A stretch of DNA of 64,000 bases from Neorhizobium tomejilense (GTDB lineage Bacteria; Pseudomonadota; Alphaproteobacteria; Rhizobiales; Rhizobiaceae): assembly GCA_002968845.1 (NCBI GenBank), contig PVBG01000004.1, forward strand, positions 186,001 to 250,000. The letters are read 5' to 3'. Numbering within the stretch: position 1 is the stretch's first letter; every line of letters starts with the position of its first letter. Made by a program: the position numbers and the translations under genes. Shown in pieces: positions 1 through 8,463 of this stretch. Under the pieces are notes generated by a model that was not told the DNA's origin, ran no database searches, and worked only from the letters and a program-made list of their open reading frames with translations.

Positions 1-630
1 GCAGGGCTTGTCGACCTGACGCGTGGGTCTATTGAGATCGATGGCAAGCGGGTTGACGGACCCGGGCCCGACCGCGCGGTGGTGTTTCAGGAAGCCTCTC
101 TGCTTCCCTGGCGTTCGGTGCGTGGCAACGTCAAGTTCGGGCTCGAAATGCAGCGTTGGAGCGGCGGCGACCTCAACGAGCGGGCCATGCAGATGATCCG
201 CCTCGTCGGTCTCGGCCGCTTCTCCGACTATCATCCCCACCAGCTTTCCGGCGGCATGCGCCAGCGCGTCAATATCGCCCGCGCGCTTGCCGTGGATCCC
301 GAAGTCCTGCTCATGGATGAGCCGTTCGGGGCGCTCGACGCTCAGACCCGCGAGATCATGGGTACCGAACTGTTGCGCATCTGGGAGCGCTCCAAGAAGA
401 CGGCTTTGTTCGTTACGCACGATATCGACGAAGCGATATTCCTTGCCGACAAGATCGTCGTCATGGGCCGCAATCCGGGTCATATCAAGGAAGTGATCAC
501 GGTCGATCTGCCGCGCCCGCGCAATGAGGCAATCCTCGACAGCGACGCTTTTCACGAATTGCGCAAGCGGCTGCGCGCCCATCTGGCGGAAGACATGTCC
601 AGCATGCAGCTGGTGCAGGAGGTCGCATGA
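1..630 (+). CDS. NitT/TauT-family ABC transporter ATP-binding protein (5' truncated)
   Basis: This is the ATPase of a nitrate/sulfonate/taurine-type importer, powering the two permeases that follow. The reading frame is open from base 1, so the start codon and Walker A lie outside the window. Visible motifs are the Q-loop (VVFQEASLLPW), the signature LSGGMRQR, Walker B with D-loop (LLMDEPFGALD) and the switch histidine (FVTHD). The stop codon overlaps the next start as ATGA, so the genes are translationally coupled. The family assignment is secure. The substrate is not, because no binding protein lies within the window. Confidence 0.93.
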   Translation, partial: AGLVDLTRGSIEIDGKRVDGPGPDRAVVFQEASLLPWRSVRGNVKFGLEMQRWSGGDLNERAMQMIRLVGLGRFSDYHPHQLSGGMRQRVNIARALAVDPEVLLMDEPFGALDAQTREIMGTELLRIWERSKKTALFVTHDIDEAIFLADKIVVMGRNPGHIKEVITVDLPRPRNEAILDSDAFHELRKRLRAHLAEDMSSMQLVQEVA

Positions 631-1442
631 GATCGGCAGAGATGACCGCAGAACCGGCGGAGACCCGACAGCTGTCCCTTTCCTTCCTGCGTCCGTCCCG
701 CTCGGCGGTGATCGGGACGCTTGCCGTCCTTGCATTTTTGGTCCTGTGGCAGATCGCTCCCGGCATCGGCTGGGTGAATGGCCGTTTCACCAGCCGTCCG
801 ACTGAGGTTTTCCTCGCAGCAATCGATATCTTCGGGAATGACAATTTCCTCTATCACGCCCGCATCAGCCTGACGGAATTCGTGGCCGGTTTCGCACTGG
901 CGATCGTGGTGTCCATCCCGCTCGGCGTGCTGCTCGGCACGTCGAAGATCGCCCGCTACCTGATCGATCCGCCGCTGATGGCGCTCTATATCGCCCCGAC
1001 GCTGGTGCTGCTGCCGATCATGGTGATCTGGCTCGGCATCGACATGGCCCCGAAGATCGCCGTCGTTTTTCTGGGCGCTGTCTTCCCGATCGTCCTCAAC
1101 ACCATGGCCGGCATGAGCGAGGCGGACCCGAAGTTTCTCCGCATGGCGCGTTCGTTCGGTGCGACCAGGTTCGATATCTTTACTCGCGTCCTCGTACCCG
1201 GGTCACTGCCGGCGCTGCTCACGGGCCTGAGGCTCGCCGTCGGCCGCGCCGTGCTCGGCGTCATCGTCGGCGAGCTCTTCGTCTCACAGGCAGGCATTGG
1301 CTACCAGCTCAATCTTTATGGCTCCGCCATGCGCATCGACCGCCTGCTTGTTTACGCTCTGATCGTCAGCGCTTTCGGCTACACGCTGACCGTCATCGTC
1401 CGATCAGTTGAGAACAAGATCCGCGACTGGAGGTCGAAATGA
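627..1442 (+). CDS. NitT/TauT-family ABC transporter permease
   Basis: A 271-residue inner-membrane permease of the BPD_transp_1 family. The N-terminus is about 30 hydrophilic residues, followed by about six hydrophobic segments. The cytoplasmic EAA loop that docks the ATPase is seen around residues 165-200 (MARSFGATRFDIFTRVLVPG). It overlaps the upstream ATPase and the downstream permease gene by 4 bp on each side, making a tightly coupled operon. It probably forms a heterodimer with the next gene's product. Sequence alone does not name the substrate (sulfonates, aromatics or pyrimidine precursors are all possible for the family). Confidence 0.93.
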   Translation: MRSAEMTAEPAETRQLSLSFLRPSRSAVIGTLAVLAFLVLWQIAPGIGWVNGRFTSRPTEVFLAAIDIFGNDNFLYHARISLTEFVAGFALAIVVSIPLGVLLGTSKIARYLIDPPLMALYIAPTLVLLPIMVIWLGIDMAPKIAVVFLGAVFPIVLNTMAGMSEADPKFLRMARSFGATRFDIFTRVLVPGSLPALLTGLRLAVGRAVLGVIVGELFVSQAGIGYQLNLYGSAMRIDRLLVYALIVSAFGYTLTVIVRSVENKIRDWRSK

Positions 1443-2218
1443 TCGCCGAACTTTTCTATCGCCGCCAGGCGCTCGTGCTCGGCACCCTGTCTATGATCGG
1501 CATCGTGGTTTTCTGGCAGATCGCCGTCGACACCGGCTTCATCAATCCGTTCTTCATCTCGACGCCGAGCCAGGTCGCCGCGGAGTTCATGGTTCAGTTC
1601 GAAGACGGTTCGGTCGCCACCAATGTGGCGGCGACGCTTTATTGCTTCGTCTGGTCGCTCGGTCTTGCCGCCGTGGTCGGTATTATCCTTGGCGTGCTGG
1701 CCGGCTGGTTTGCGGATGTGGAATCGGCGCTGGAACCGTTCATCTGGTTCAAATATTCGGCGCCGACTGTCGCCTTCTATCCGCTGTTCGTCGCCGGGCT
1801 CGGCTATGGCACGCCGACGATCATTGCGATCGCCTTCCTTTTCGCCCTGACGCCGATTTATGCCAACACGCTGTCGGGCATCAAGAATACCGATCGTGAT
1901 CTGGCCCGCGCTGCGCGCTCCTTCGGGGCTAGGCCGCTCGATATCTTCCTGCGCGTCGCTCTGCCGGGATCCGTACCGGTGATGATGGCCGGCCTTCGCC
2001 TCGGCGTCGGCCGAGCGCTGACGGGTGTCGTGGTTGCCGAACTCTTCGGCGCCAATGCCGGTCTCGGTTACGCGATTACCTATTACGGCCAGTTGATGCA
2101 GACCACCAAGATGATGGTGTCGATCGTCATCGTCGTGGTGCTCGGCGTGCTGCTCACCCAGATCCTGTCATTCCTGGAAAGCAAGACCGATTCCTGGCGC
2201 GTCGATAGCAACCGCTGA
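1439..2218 (+). CDS. NitT/TauT-family ABC transporter permease
   Basis: A 259-residue second permease of the same importer, homologous in layout to the preceding one. The EAA loop is seen as ARSFGARPLDIFLRVALPGS, and hydrophobic segments occur throughout. The start ATG overlaps the previous stop codon (ATGA). The next gene, an amidohydrolase, begins 22 bp downstream in the same direction, so the importer and that enzyme are probably co-transcribed and share a substrate or pathway. Confidence 0.93.
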   Translation: MIAELFYRRQALVLGTLSMIGIVVFWQIAVDTGFINPFFISTPSQVAAEFMVQFEDGSVATNVAATLYCFVWSLGLAAVVGIILGVLAGWFADVESALEPFIWFKYSAPTVAFYPLFVAGLGYGTPTIIAIAFLFALTPIYANTLSGIKNTDRDLARAARSFGARPLDIFLRVALPGSVPVMMAGLRLGVGRALTGVVVAELFGANAGLGYAITYYGQLMQTTKMMVSIVIVVVLGVLLTQILSFLESKTDSWRVDSNR

Positions 2219-2240
2219 AGAACATCCAAGGACAAGTCTG

Positions 2241-3251
2241 ATGAAGATCATCGATTCCCATTTCCACTGGTGGCCGCGGTCGATTTTCGAACCGCTCCTG
2301 AAGCGCGAAGGCTTTCCGAAGGCTGTCGTGAACGCGCGCGGCGGCTACACCTATCACGGCGCCAATGGGCGCCGCGGCACGGTGGCGAGCTGGAAGGAGT
2401 GGTTCGATCTCGACGAGCAGCTCGCCTATATGGACAGTCTCGGCCATGACATTTCGGTGGTTTGCTCCATCGGCCCGCTGTCGATCTACTTCTCGGAACT
2501 GCCGGTCGAGGAAGGCCGCGACGCGGCGCTCGCCTGGAACGAGGAAATGGCCTGGGCGCAGCGGCGTTATCCCGGCCGTGTCTGGGCCTCGGCCGCAATT
2601 CCCATGGTCGATACGCGGGTTGCGATCGAAGTGCTCGACGACGCGGTCAACCGGCTCGGCCTGATGGGCGTCAACCTACCCGGCAGCGTCGGCAAGGAAG
2701 GCATGATCGACGATGTCCGGCTGGAGCCTTTCTACGAGCGAGTTGCGGAGCTTGGCCTGCCGATGTTCCTGCATCCGACCGATGCGGTTTTCGCCGATGT
2801 CATGCAGGGCTATAATGATGCCCTGCACCTGAGCCTCGGCCGCGTGGTGGAAGTGAGCGCAGCCGCGTCGCGGCTCATCCTTTCCGGCACGATGGAGCGT
2901 CATCCGGGCCTCAAGATCGTCATGTCGCATACCGGCGGGGCACTGCCATACCAATCCGGTCGCATGGACAAGAATTCAAAGACCGCGGGCCTGACCAAGC
3001 CGGTCAGCCATTATCTGCATCAGATGTTCACCGATACGGTTTCGCCGCATTCCGCCGGCCAGAAGTTCGCGATCGAATATTTCGGCGCCGACAACGTCAT
3101 GTACGGCACCGACTATCCCTGCTGGGATCCGGCCGTCTGCTTAAAACTTCTCGATGAGATCGAGATGAGCGCCGCCACCAAGCAGAAGATCTTCCATGAT
3201 AACGCGGTGCGGATTCTCGGTCTCAAGACGCCCAGGGCTGCGGCTGCGTAG
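2241..3251 (+). CDS. amidohydrolase family protein (ACMSD-like)
   Basis: A 336-residue metal-dependent hydrolase or decarboxylase of the amidohydrolase_2 family, which includes 2-amino-3-carboxymuconate-semialdehyde decarboxylase and gamma-resorcylate decarboxylase. The N-terminal metal motif is DSHFHWWP (residues 5-12). Later metal or active-site motifs are MFLHPTDA, MSHTGGALP and the C-terminal YGTDYPCWDP. It follows the ABC importer by 22 bp and ends the operon. Family members act on aromatic or ring-cleavage acids, so a carboxylated aromatic or semialdehyde is a reasonable guess for the imported compound. Hydrolase versus decarboxylase activity cannot be decided here. Confidence 0.85.
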   Translation: MKIIDSHFHWWPRSIFEPLLKREGFPKAVVNARGGYTYHGANGRRGTVASWKEWFDLDEQLAYMDSLGHDISVVCSIGPLSIYFSELPVEEGRDAALAWNEEMAWAQRRYPGRVWASAAIPMVDTRVAIEVLDDAVNRLGLMGVNLPGSVGKEGMIDDVRLEPFYERVAELGLPMFLHPTDAVFADVMQGYNDALHLSLGRVVEVSAAASRLILSGTMERHPGLKIVMSHTGGALPYQSGRMDKNSKTAGLTKPVSHYLHQMFTDTVSPHSAGQKFAIEYFGADNVMYGTDYPCWDPAVCLKLLDEIEMSAATKQKIFHDNAVRILGLKTPRAAAA

Positions 3252-3385
3252 ATGCGCTTGACAGGGGACGTTGAGACGACCCACGACGGAGACCTGGCCT
3301 TCATCCGGAACCTTTTGCCACTCATCCAGATTGGAATGTTGCGATCCGCGCAAACGGCGGACGGTGACGCCATCGGGAGGATGAG

Positions 3386-3793
3386 TTGAACGCCAACATT
3401 TCGGCTGCGATACGCGCCGTGCCATCTGAAGCCAGAGAAGCCATTGTCAACGTTCGGGGCCACTGGGCCTTTTTGGCAATCGGCCTGGCGGTCGCCGTCG
3501 CCGTCATCGCTTTCCTGAACTACGAATTCAGCGGGCTCCTCGCATCATTGGCGATCGGTGTAGGTATAGTGTTGTTCTGCGCCGTGACATTGATTGGCGG
3601 GATTGCAAGCTGGTTGTTTTTCACCGGCCTGTTGTGGAGAAGGTCGGAGGCCCGCACGCCACCACGGCGGATGCGGCGACTGGCGGACGATGATATACCA
3701 AGGCGGTTCTGGTTCTCCGGTTTTTTTGCCACCTTGCTCTGGATTGTTCCGCTATATGCCTTGGCGCTGGGCCTTGTCTCAGCCACCGAGTAA
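3386..3793 (+). CDS. hypothetical membrane protein
   Basis: A 135-residue protein that I do not recognise. The start is TTG, supported by a GGGAGG ribosome-binding site 5 bp upstream. An ATG at 3381 sits in another frame and stops at once. Hydrophobic segments are at about residues 28-45, 50-82 and 110-130, which implies three or four membrane spans. A basic, Arg-rich loop (residues 85-105) lies between the last two. It is followed by another small unknown gene in the same direction. No catalytic motif is visible. Confidence 0.6.
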   Translation: MNANISAAIRAVPSEAREAIVNVRGHWAFLAIGLAVAVAVIAFLNYEFSGLLASLAIGVGIVLFCAVTLIGGIASWLFFTGLLWRRSEARTPPRRMRRLADDDIPRRFWFSGFFATLLWIVPLYALALGLVSATE

Positions 3794-3870
3794 CCACTGG
3801 CACCAAGACATTCCCGGTTGGCGGGCACTCGCGCCCAGAGCGGGAGCCTCCGGATCCCCTCGCTTTTCAC

Positions 3871-4338
3871 TTGGCCGGCCTGGCTAAATTGGCTATTCGC
3901 CAACCTCAGTGCCTGGATGAGGACGATGCGTTGACCGGACCAAAGACATATACGATCCCTGCGGCATGGTTGACCCCATTGCCGGCCGATTACAAAATCC
4001 CATTCTGGAGGTGGATCCTGCTGCCGGCTTCTGCGTGGATGCTGCATCGGAATGGTGGTGAATGGGTCGGCGGCGAATTCTCCATCCGATCAAGCGACGT
4101 TCATTTCGCGAGGAAAGGCCTGATCAAAACCGGCAAACCGGCGGAGTGGAGCATACCCTTTGCTCGGATCCACAGCATCGACTCAAAGAAGGGCATTGCG
4201 TCGGAAATTATCGAGATTCATCACACGGATGGGAAGACGAAAATTATGAGTGTCAAAGCGGAAGAATTCATCGAGCTTCTTCGCGCATCGGTCTCGATGG
4301 GCCGGAGCGTCGCGAATCAGGATGCATCTCACCCGTAG
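3871..4338 (+). CDS. hypothetical protein, possible PH-like domain
   Basis: Up to 155 residues from a TTG start; the true start may lie further in, because the first 25 residues look unconstrained and I see no convincing ribosome-binding site. A short hydrophobic stretch (about residues 47-58) is followed by alternating beta-strand-like sequence (FSIRSSDVHFARKGL, IEIHHTDGKTKIMSV). That pattern resembles bacterial PH or GRAM-type membrane-anchored domains, but this is a structural impression and not a family assignment. The gene is convergent with the next one. Confidence 0.45.
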   Translation: MAGLAKLAIRQPQCLDEDDALTGPKTYTIPAAWLTPLPADYKIPFWRWILLPASAWMLHRNGGEWVGGEFSIRSSDVHFARKGLIKTGKPAEWSIPFARIHSIDSKKGIASEIIEIHHTDGKTKIMSVKAEEFIELLRASVSMGRSVANQDASHP

Positions 4339-4424
4339 TGCCAGCGGATCTGGCCGAGGGTAACCTTTGGGCATCGGCTCGACATCTCGAACCGGACGTG
4401 ATGCGCACGGAGAAAACTGCCTCC

Positions 4425-5237
4425 TCAAGCCCCCGCCATCATTCGCTTCAACCGTACCGCAATCGTCTCAATCTCCGGCGGCGAGGCGTCGAGCCGCTTG
4501 AGCTCCGCGTCGAGCAGTACGGGCACGCTCGCCCCTTCCGGTAGAGCCGCCAGCGCCATCCCGCGCTGCCCGTCGATCCAATAGGGTTCTTCCTTCCCAC
4601 CAAAGCGCGACAGCGCCAGCAGCGGTTTGCCCTTGCGGTCAACGCCATATTGGAACTGAACATACTTGCCGCCCAAGACAGGGCTGATTTGGGCCACTTT
4701 AACTTCCCGAAGATCCAGCTTCGATTCCCGCCGCGCTAACCGGCGACTGCGATCGCTTTTGACGCCCCCGGCGAGGAGGGCGATCCCTCCTGCCGCGATC
4801 CCCAGCACGAGTGCACTGTCCACGAGCGTGCGGTTCCACAGCATGTCCAGCCCCAGCGACAGCGCCGCTCGGTTGGGCTGCGCTGCCGAACGCACCACGT
4901 CGACTTCGTAGTCGCCGATGTTGAAATCCACGAACATCAATTCGATATCGTGTTCCAGGGTCTCGCCCTTGATTTCATAGGCAATATGGGCTGAGCACTC
5001 GACGAACACCACCCGCCGCGCACGGCATTCCCCATCGGTGATCGTCGCGTCGGGCACCGCCACGGGATCGCTCGCCACCAGCCAGTCATTGACCACGCCC
5101 GGCGCCTGCCACACCCCGATGAACCCCGCCACCGCCAGGATCACTAGCCCCCCGAGATAGGAAAACACACCCGGCCATACCCCCGTCTTGCGAATCCGTA
5201 TTTTCCGGTCAGGCAAGACTTGATTGAAGTCTGTCAC
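4425..5237 (-). CDS. hypothetical two-span membrane protein
   Basis: An unrecognised protein of about 270 residues. I chose a GTG start at 5237 because the open frame upstream of it reads as Cys/Arg-rich non-protein sequence. From GTG the protein begins with a short basic N-tail, then a membrane segment (GVFSYLGGLVILAVAG), an extracytoplasmic domain with two Cys residues (GECRARRVVFVECSAH), a second membrane segment (ALVLGIAAGGIALLAGGV) and a cytoplasmic tail. The two Cys may form a disulphide. No partner gene gives a functional clue. Confidence 0.55.
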   Translation of the reverse strand: MTDFNQVLPDRKIRIRKTGVWPGVFSYLGGLVILAVAGFIGVWQAPGVVNDWLVASDPVAVPDATITDGECRARRVVFVECSAHIAYEIKGETLEHDIELMFVDFNIGDYEVDVVRSAAQPNRAALSLGLDMLWNRTLVDSALVLGIAAGGIALLAGGVKSDRSRRLARRESKLDLREVKVAQISPVLGGKYVQFQYGVDRKGKPLLALSRFGGKEEPYWIDGQRGMALAALPEGASVPVLLDAELKRLDASPPEIETIAVRLKRMMAGA

Positions 5238-5692
5238 GGTCTTTTTCTCTCGGCTCACAAGGCTCCTGAGACCGCATACTCCAGCTTTCCCGCCCTGTCT
5301 ATGCACAGTCCGACGGCCCCTGCCCCCACGGCAGAACAACAACGTGCAGTGCCGATCAATCAGGCTGCGGGAGCCCCTGGACGCCGTGAAACTGGATTGC
5401 CGCAAACGGAAAAGGAGCCACGCGACACGGACCTCAACACCGGCAGGCGGCCGGCTTTCTCCACAGAATATACTGATCCGCTTGTAGCAGGAGCGTTCCA
5501 TTTTTTCAGCCTCTTACGTCCAGATGGATAGAAACCTCTCTATAATTTTAAATCAATATTAAGGGCCGCGTCGATCGTTGGATCGACAGTGTTTGCGCTG
5601 CACAGCCATAATCCCTGATCGTGAGCCTTTTATCTCGAGTGAGACATGGCTCCCGCTCAGCAAGTCGATTTTAGCCGGTAGCGGAGCTCCAA
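5238..5692. other. intergenic region between divergent genes
   Basis: These 455 bp separate the GTG-start membrane protein gene on the minus strand from the diguanylate cyclase gene on the plus strand, so they should hold two divergent promoters. The part around 5535-5575 is notably AT-rich and contains TATAAT at 5541-5546, a good -10 match. No convincing -35 element lies at the right spacing, so I do not call a promoter. I see no repeat or RNA gene. Confidence 0.5.
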
Positions 5693-7258
5693 ATGTTCAT
5701 TCGCATACTCGATTGCATCAGCACCGATCATAATCCGACGCTTGTTATCCTGGCGATTGTTGTCGCGCTCTTTTCGGGCTTTGCACTGTTCACCATCCTC
5801 GACCATGCCAGAGCGCGATCTGGACGTATGAAGATCGTTTGGGTATTTGTGGCTGCCTTCGCGGCGGGTGGCGGAATTTGGTCGACGCACTTCATCGCCA
5901 TGCTGGGTTTTCAACCTGCTGCGTTTGTGAGCTACGATGTAGGTCTCACAGCGATTTCGGCCTTTTTTGCAATTGCCTTTGCCGCAACTGCGACGCCCCT
6001 GTTGCTGTCGCCTGGTCTTGTCAACGTTCTCGCGGGCGGTCTTCTTCTTAGCGCCGCAATTGGCATCATGCACTTCATCGGCATGAGGGCTTTGCTATTT
6101 GCCGGCACTTTCGAGTGGCATTTGCCTCTCGTTGCGCTTTCGATCTGCGCGGGCAGCTCACTGGTGATCGCGGCGACATTCGCTGGACGTCGACGTGCTT
6201 CGGTCGGATCTCGCCTTGCCGCGGGAACCTTATTCGGTGCAGCTATCTGCATATTGCATTTCACCGCAATGAGTGCCGCCCTTCTTCGGGCAGACCCGTC
6301 TCTCCGAGTTGCGGATGGGAGCCTGTCGGAATTTCTCCTCGGGCTCTCCATTGCCGTGGTCACAACATTGATCGTGATCTTCAGTCTGGTGACGATTATG
6401 TTTGATCGACGTGCTCATGACGCGACCGCTGACGCCCAACAGATGCGATGCATTCTCGAGGCCGCACAGATCGGCATCCTTGTTTGTCAGGATGATGAGG
6501 TCATCTCGGCAAACAAGGCATTCGAGCGGTTGGTGGGCTGTGAAGGGTCGAGTATCGAAGGTCGTGCCGTTGCCGACTTTTTTGAACTCCCGGCAGGCGC
6601 CAATCGTCACGCACCTCGCCTTTACGAGACTGAAGGACAGCTAAAGGCGACCAATGGGGTGCGGGTGGACGTAGCCCTCAACACGACACCGATCCTGTCG
6701 GGAGGCACGTTGCGACATCTCGTCGAAGTTCGCGATATTGGCGACCATAAACGTGCTCGTGAACGCTTGGACCACCTCGTGAACCATGACGAGTTGACGG
6801 GCCTTCCGAATCGAAGGTTGTTGCATGCTGAGCTCAAAAAAGAGGCGCTGTCCAATCAGGAGTTTGGGCTACTGTGGATCGATCTCGATCGTTTCAAGGA
6901 AGTTAATGACACGCATGGGCATGCGATCGGAGATGCTCTTCTCCACGCGGTGGCGCAACGCTTCCGTTCGGTTCTGGACGAACGGCATTTGCTTGCGCGT
7001 GTTGGTGGAGATGAGTTTGTCGTTCTGTTCAAGCACGCATCAAGACAAAGCGATCCCGCCAGCGCAGCTGAAAGCCTGCTGGAGGCAATGATTGATCCGA
7101 TTGTGGTTGGCGGCCAAACGCTGGAAGTCGGAATTTCTATCGGTCTGGCAAGGTATCCTCACGACGCGAAGTCGGCAGACGCTTTGATGCGCCGAGCCGA
7201 TTTGGCTCTTTATGAGGCGAAAAAGACCGGCCGCAGCCGCTACGCCGCCGCGTCGTGA
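5693..7258 (+). CDS. MHYT-PAS-GGDEF diguanylate cyclase
   Basis: A 521-residue membrane signalling protein. The N-terminal MHYT sensor spans about residues 15-240, with its three diagnostic motifs (STHFIAML, IMHFIGM, ILHFTAM). These are proposed in the family to bind a metal and sense a diatomic gas. A PAS-like domain follows (about 250-345), then a GGDEF domain (about 360-520) with intact RVGGDEFVVLF, so cyclic-di-GMP synthesis is expected. The usual inhibitory RxxD site five residues before GGDEF is absent (DERH there). No EAL domain follows. The start is supported by GGAG upstream. Base composition is lower in GC than the catabolic genes nearby. Confidence 0.92.
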   Translation: MFIRILDCISTDHNPTLVILAIVVALFSGFALFTILDHARARSGRMKIVWVFVAAFAAGGGIWSTHFIAMLGFQPAAFVSYDVGLTAISAFFAIAFAATATPLLLSPGLVNVLAGGLLLSAAIGIMHFIGMRALLFAGTFEWHLPLVALSICAGSSLVIAATFAGRRRASVGSRLAAGTLFGAAICILHFTAMSAALLRADPSLRVADGSLSEFLLGLSIAVVTTLIVIFSLVTIMFDRRAHDATADAQQMRCILEAAQIGILVCQDDEVISANKAFERLVGCEGSSIEGRAVADFFELPAGANRHAPRLYETEGQLKATNGVRVDVALNTTPILSGGTLRHLVEVRDIGDHKRARERLDHLVNHDELTGLPNRRLLHAELKKEALSNQEFGLLWIDLDRFKEVNDTHGHAIGDALLHAVAQRFRSVLDERHLLARVGGDEFVVLFKHASRQSDPASAAESLLEAMIDPIVVGGQTLEVGISIGLARYPHDAKSADALMRRADLALYEAKKTGRSRYAAAS

Positions 7259-7473
7259 GTCCCGCGTTGGCGCCACAAGGTCGGCAATCCGGCCCTGGCG
7301 GCCAAGGCTCCGCGGACTGCGTCCGTAGCCACCACGCCGAGATTGGCTTCGGGCCCGAGGCAACAAATCCTGCATCGTCGATGGATCGACGAAATCATAG
7401 CCAAGCATGATCACATCCGAGGGTCGCTTGGATCCTCAAGGTTTCGCGGAGGATCGGACGGATCTCGCGTCAC

Positions 7474-8337
7474 TCAGCCCAGCATATCCCAGCACGCACG
7501 GGAAAGTTCAGCGATCAACGTTGCAGACGCCACGCGACCAGGCATGCCGTCAGGCATGGTCTTAGGAACATTGTCGGTCGTCGCGCTCATGATGTAGAGG
7601 GGAGCGCCGTCCTTGAAGACGATACCGGCATCCATCCATCCACGCTCTCCCCAGCCGGTCTTGTTGGCAACAGTCGTCAAGGTCGGGAGGTGTCCCGGGA
7701 TCATGCTGCGATAGCGCTGCCACGTCAGGAAGCGCAGCGCCATTGCGCAATTTTCGGCATCCACACCAAGGCACTCTACAGCAGCCAGATCGCCGTTTGC
7801 TCCGGCGAGGATCAGATTGAGCAGAAGCACCTGATCGCTGGCCGTGGTGGTCGTCACCTGATCGAGTTCATGTTCCCGCTTCAATCCGACCGGCGGCAAG
7901 CGGGTACGATGGATTGTATTGTCCATTCCGATGCGGCGGCAATAATCGGTGAATTCGGGTATCTCGAAACCCTTCATGACCTCATAGGTGCAGATGTTGT
8001 CGCTGGTAATGATCATCTGCAGAATCGCATCCCTCATCGGGAAAGTCAGGCCGGGTGTCATATACTGACATACACCGGAAAGAATTCCTTCCTGCAGCTC
8101 CTTTTCGATGATGACGGGCTGCTCGAGATCCAGACGGTTCTCGGCAGCGGCGTGCAGTGCGGCCATCATCACCGATATCTTGCGAACGCTTGCCGATGGC
8201 AGGACTGCCGTACCATTGCGTGTCAACTCTTCTCCACCGGCCGCCAACCGGAGATGCCAGTAAACATCAAAACCCCGGCCTTCCGACAAAGCCTGAAGCC
8301 GTCCTTCGAGTTCCGATATTTTCATCTCGCCGTCCAC
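7474..8337 (-). CDS. class A beta-lactamase-like serine hydrolase (no signal peptide)
   Basis: A 287-residue penicillin-recognising-fold serine hydrolase. The class A set is all present: nucleophile motif SVRK (S50, K53), SDN (112-114), an omega-loop EHELD whose E155 aligns with the general base, and KTG (226-228). Unlike true beta-lactamases it has no signal peptide, so it should be cytoplasmic and is more likely an amidase or esterase of a catabolic pathway. The start is a GTG; an in-frame ATG at 8325 is an alternative. It follows the binding-protein gene by 126 bp in the same direction and is probably the last gene of that operon. Confidence 0.85.
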   Translation of the reverse strand: MDGEMKISELEGRLQALSEGRGFDVYWHLRLAAGGEELTRNGTAVLPSASVRKISVMMAALHAAAENRLDLEQPVIIEKELQEGILSGVCQYMTPGLTFPMRDAILQMIITSDNICTYEVMKGFEIPEFTDYCRRIGMDNTIHRTRLPPVGLKREHELDQVTTTTASDQVLLLNLILAGANGDLAAVECLGVDAENCAMALRFLTWQRYRSMIPGHLPTLTTVANKTGWGERGWMDAGIVFKDGAPLYIMSATTDNVPKTMPDGMPGRVASATLIAELSRACWDMLG

Positions 8338-8463
8338 TTCCTGGAGATTGATCGCGGCAGATCACCGCGGTGGTCGTAAAGAAAGCCACCCGCCGACCGA
8401 TTTCGGCGAGTGGTTGATTGGAATGCCACAGCTGCATCATTGCCGATGGATTTGAGGCAGATG

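Noticed and set aside
7259..7473. A protein-like frame on the minus strand between the cyclase and the class A-like gene
   Set aside because: It holds together only with an assumed frameshift and matches no family that I know; too short to call a pseudogene.
8338..8463. A possible seventh operator before the class A-like hydrolase gene (GATCGCGGCAGATCACCG)
   Set aside because: The two GATC centres are further apart than the N3 spacing shared by the six accepted sites and the flanks do not match; the gene is more simply read as the end of the upstream operon.
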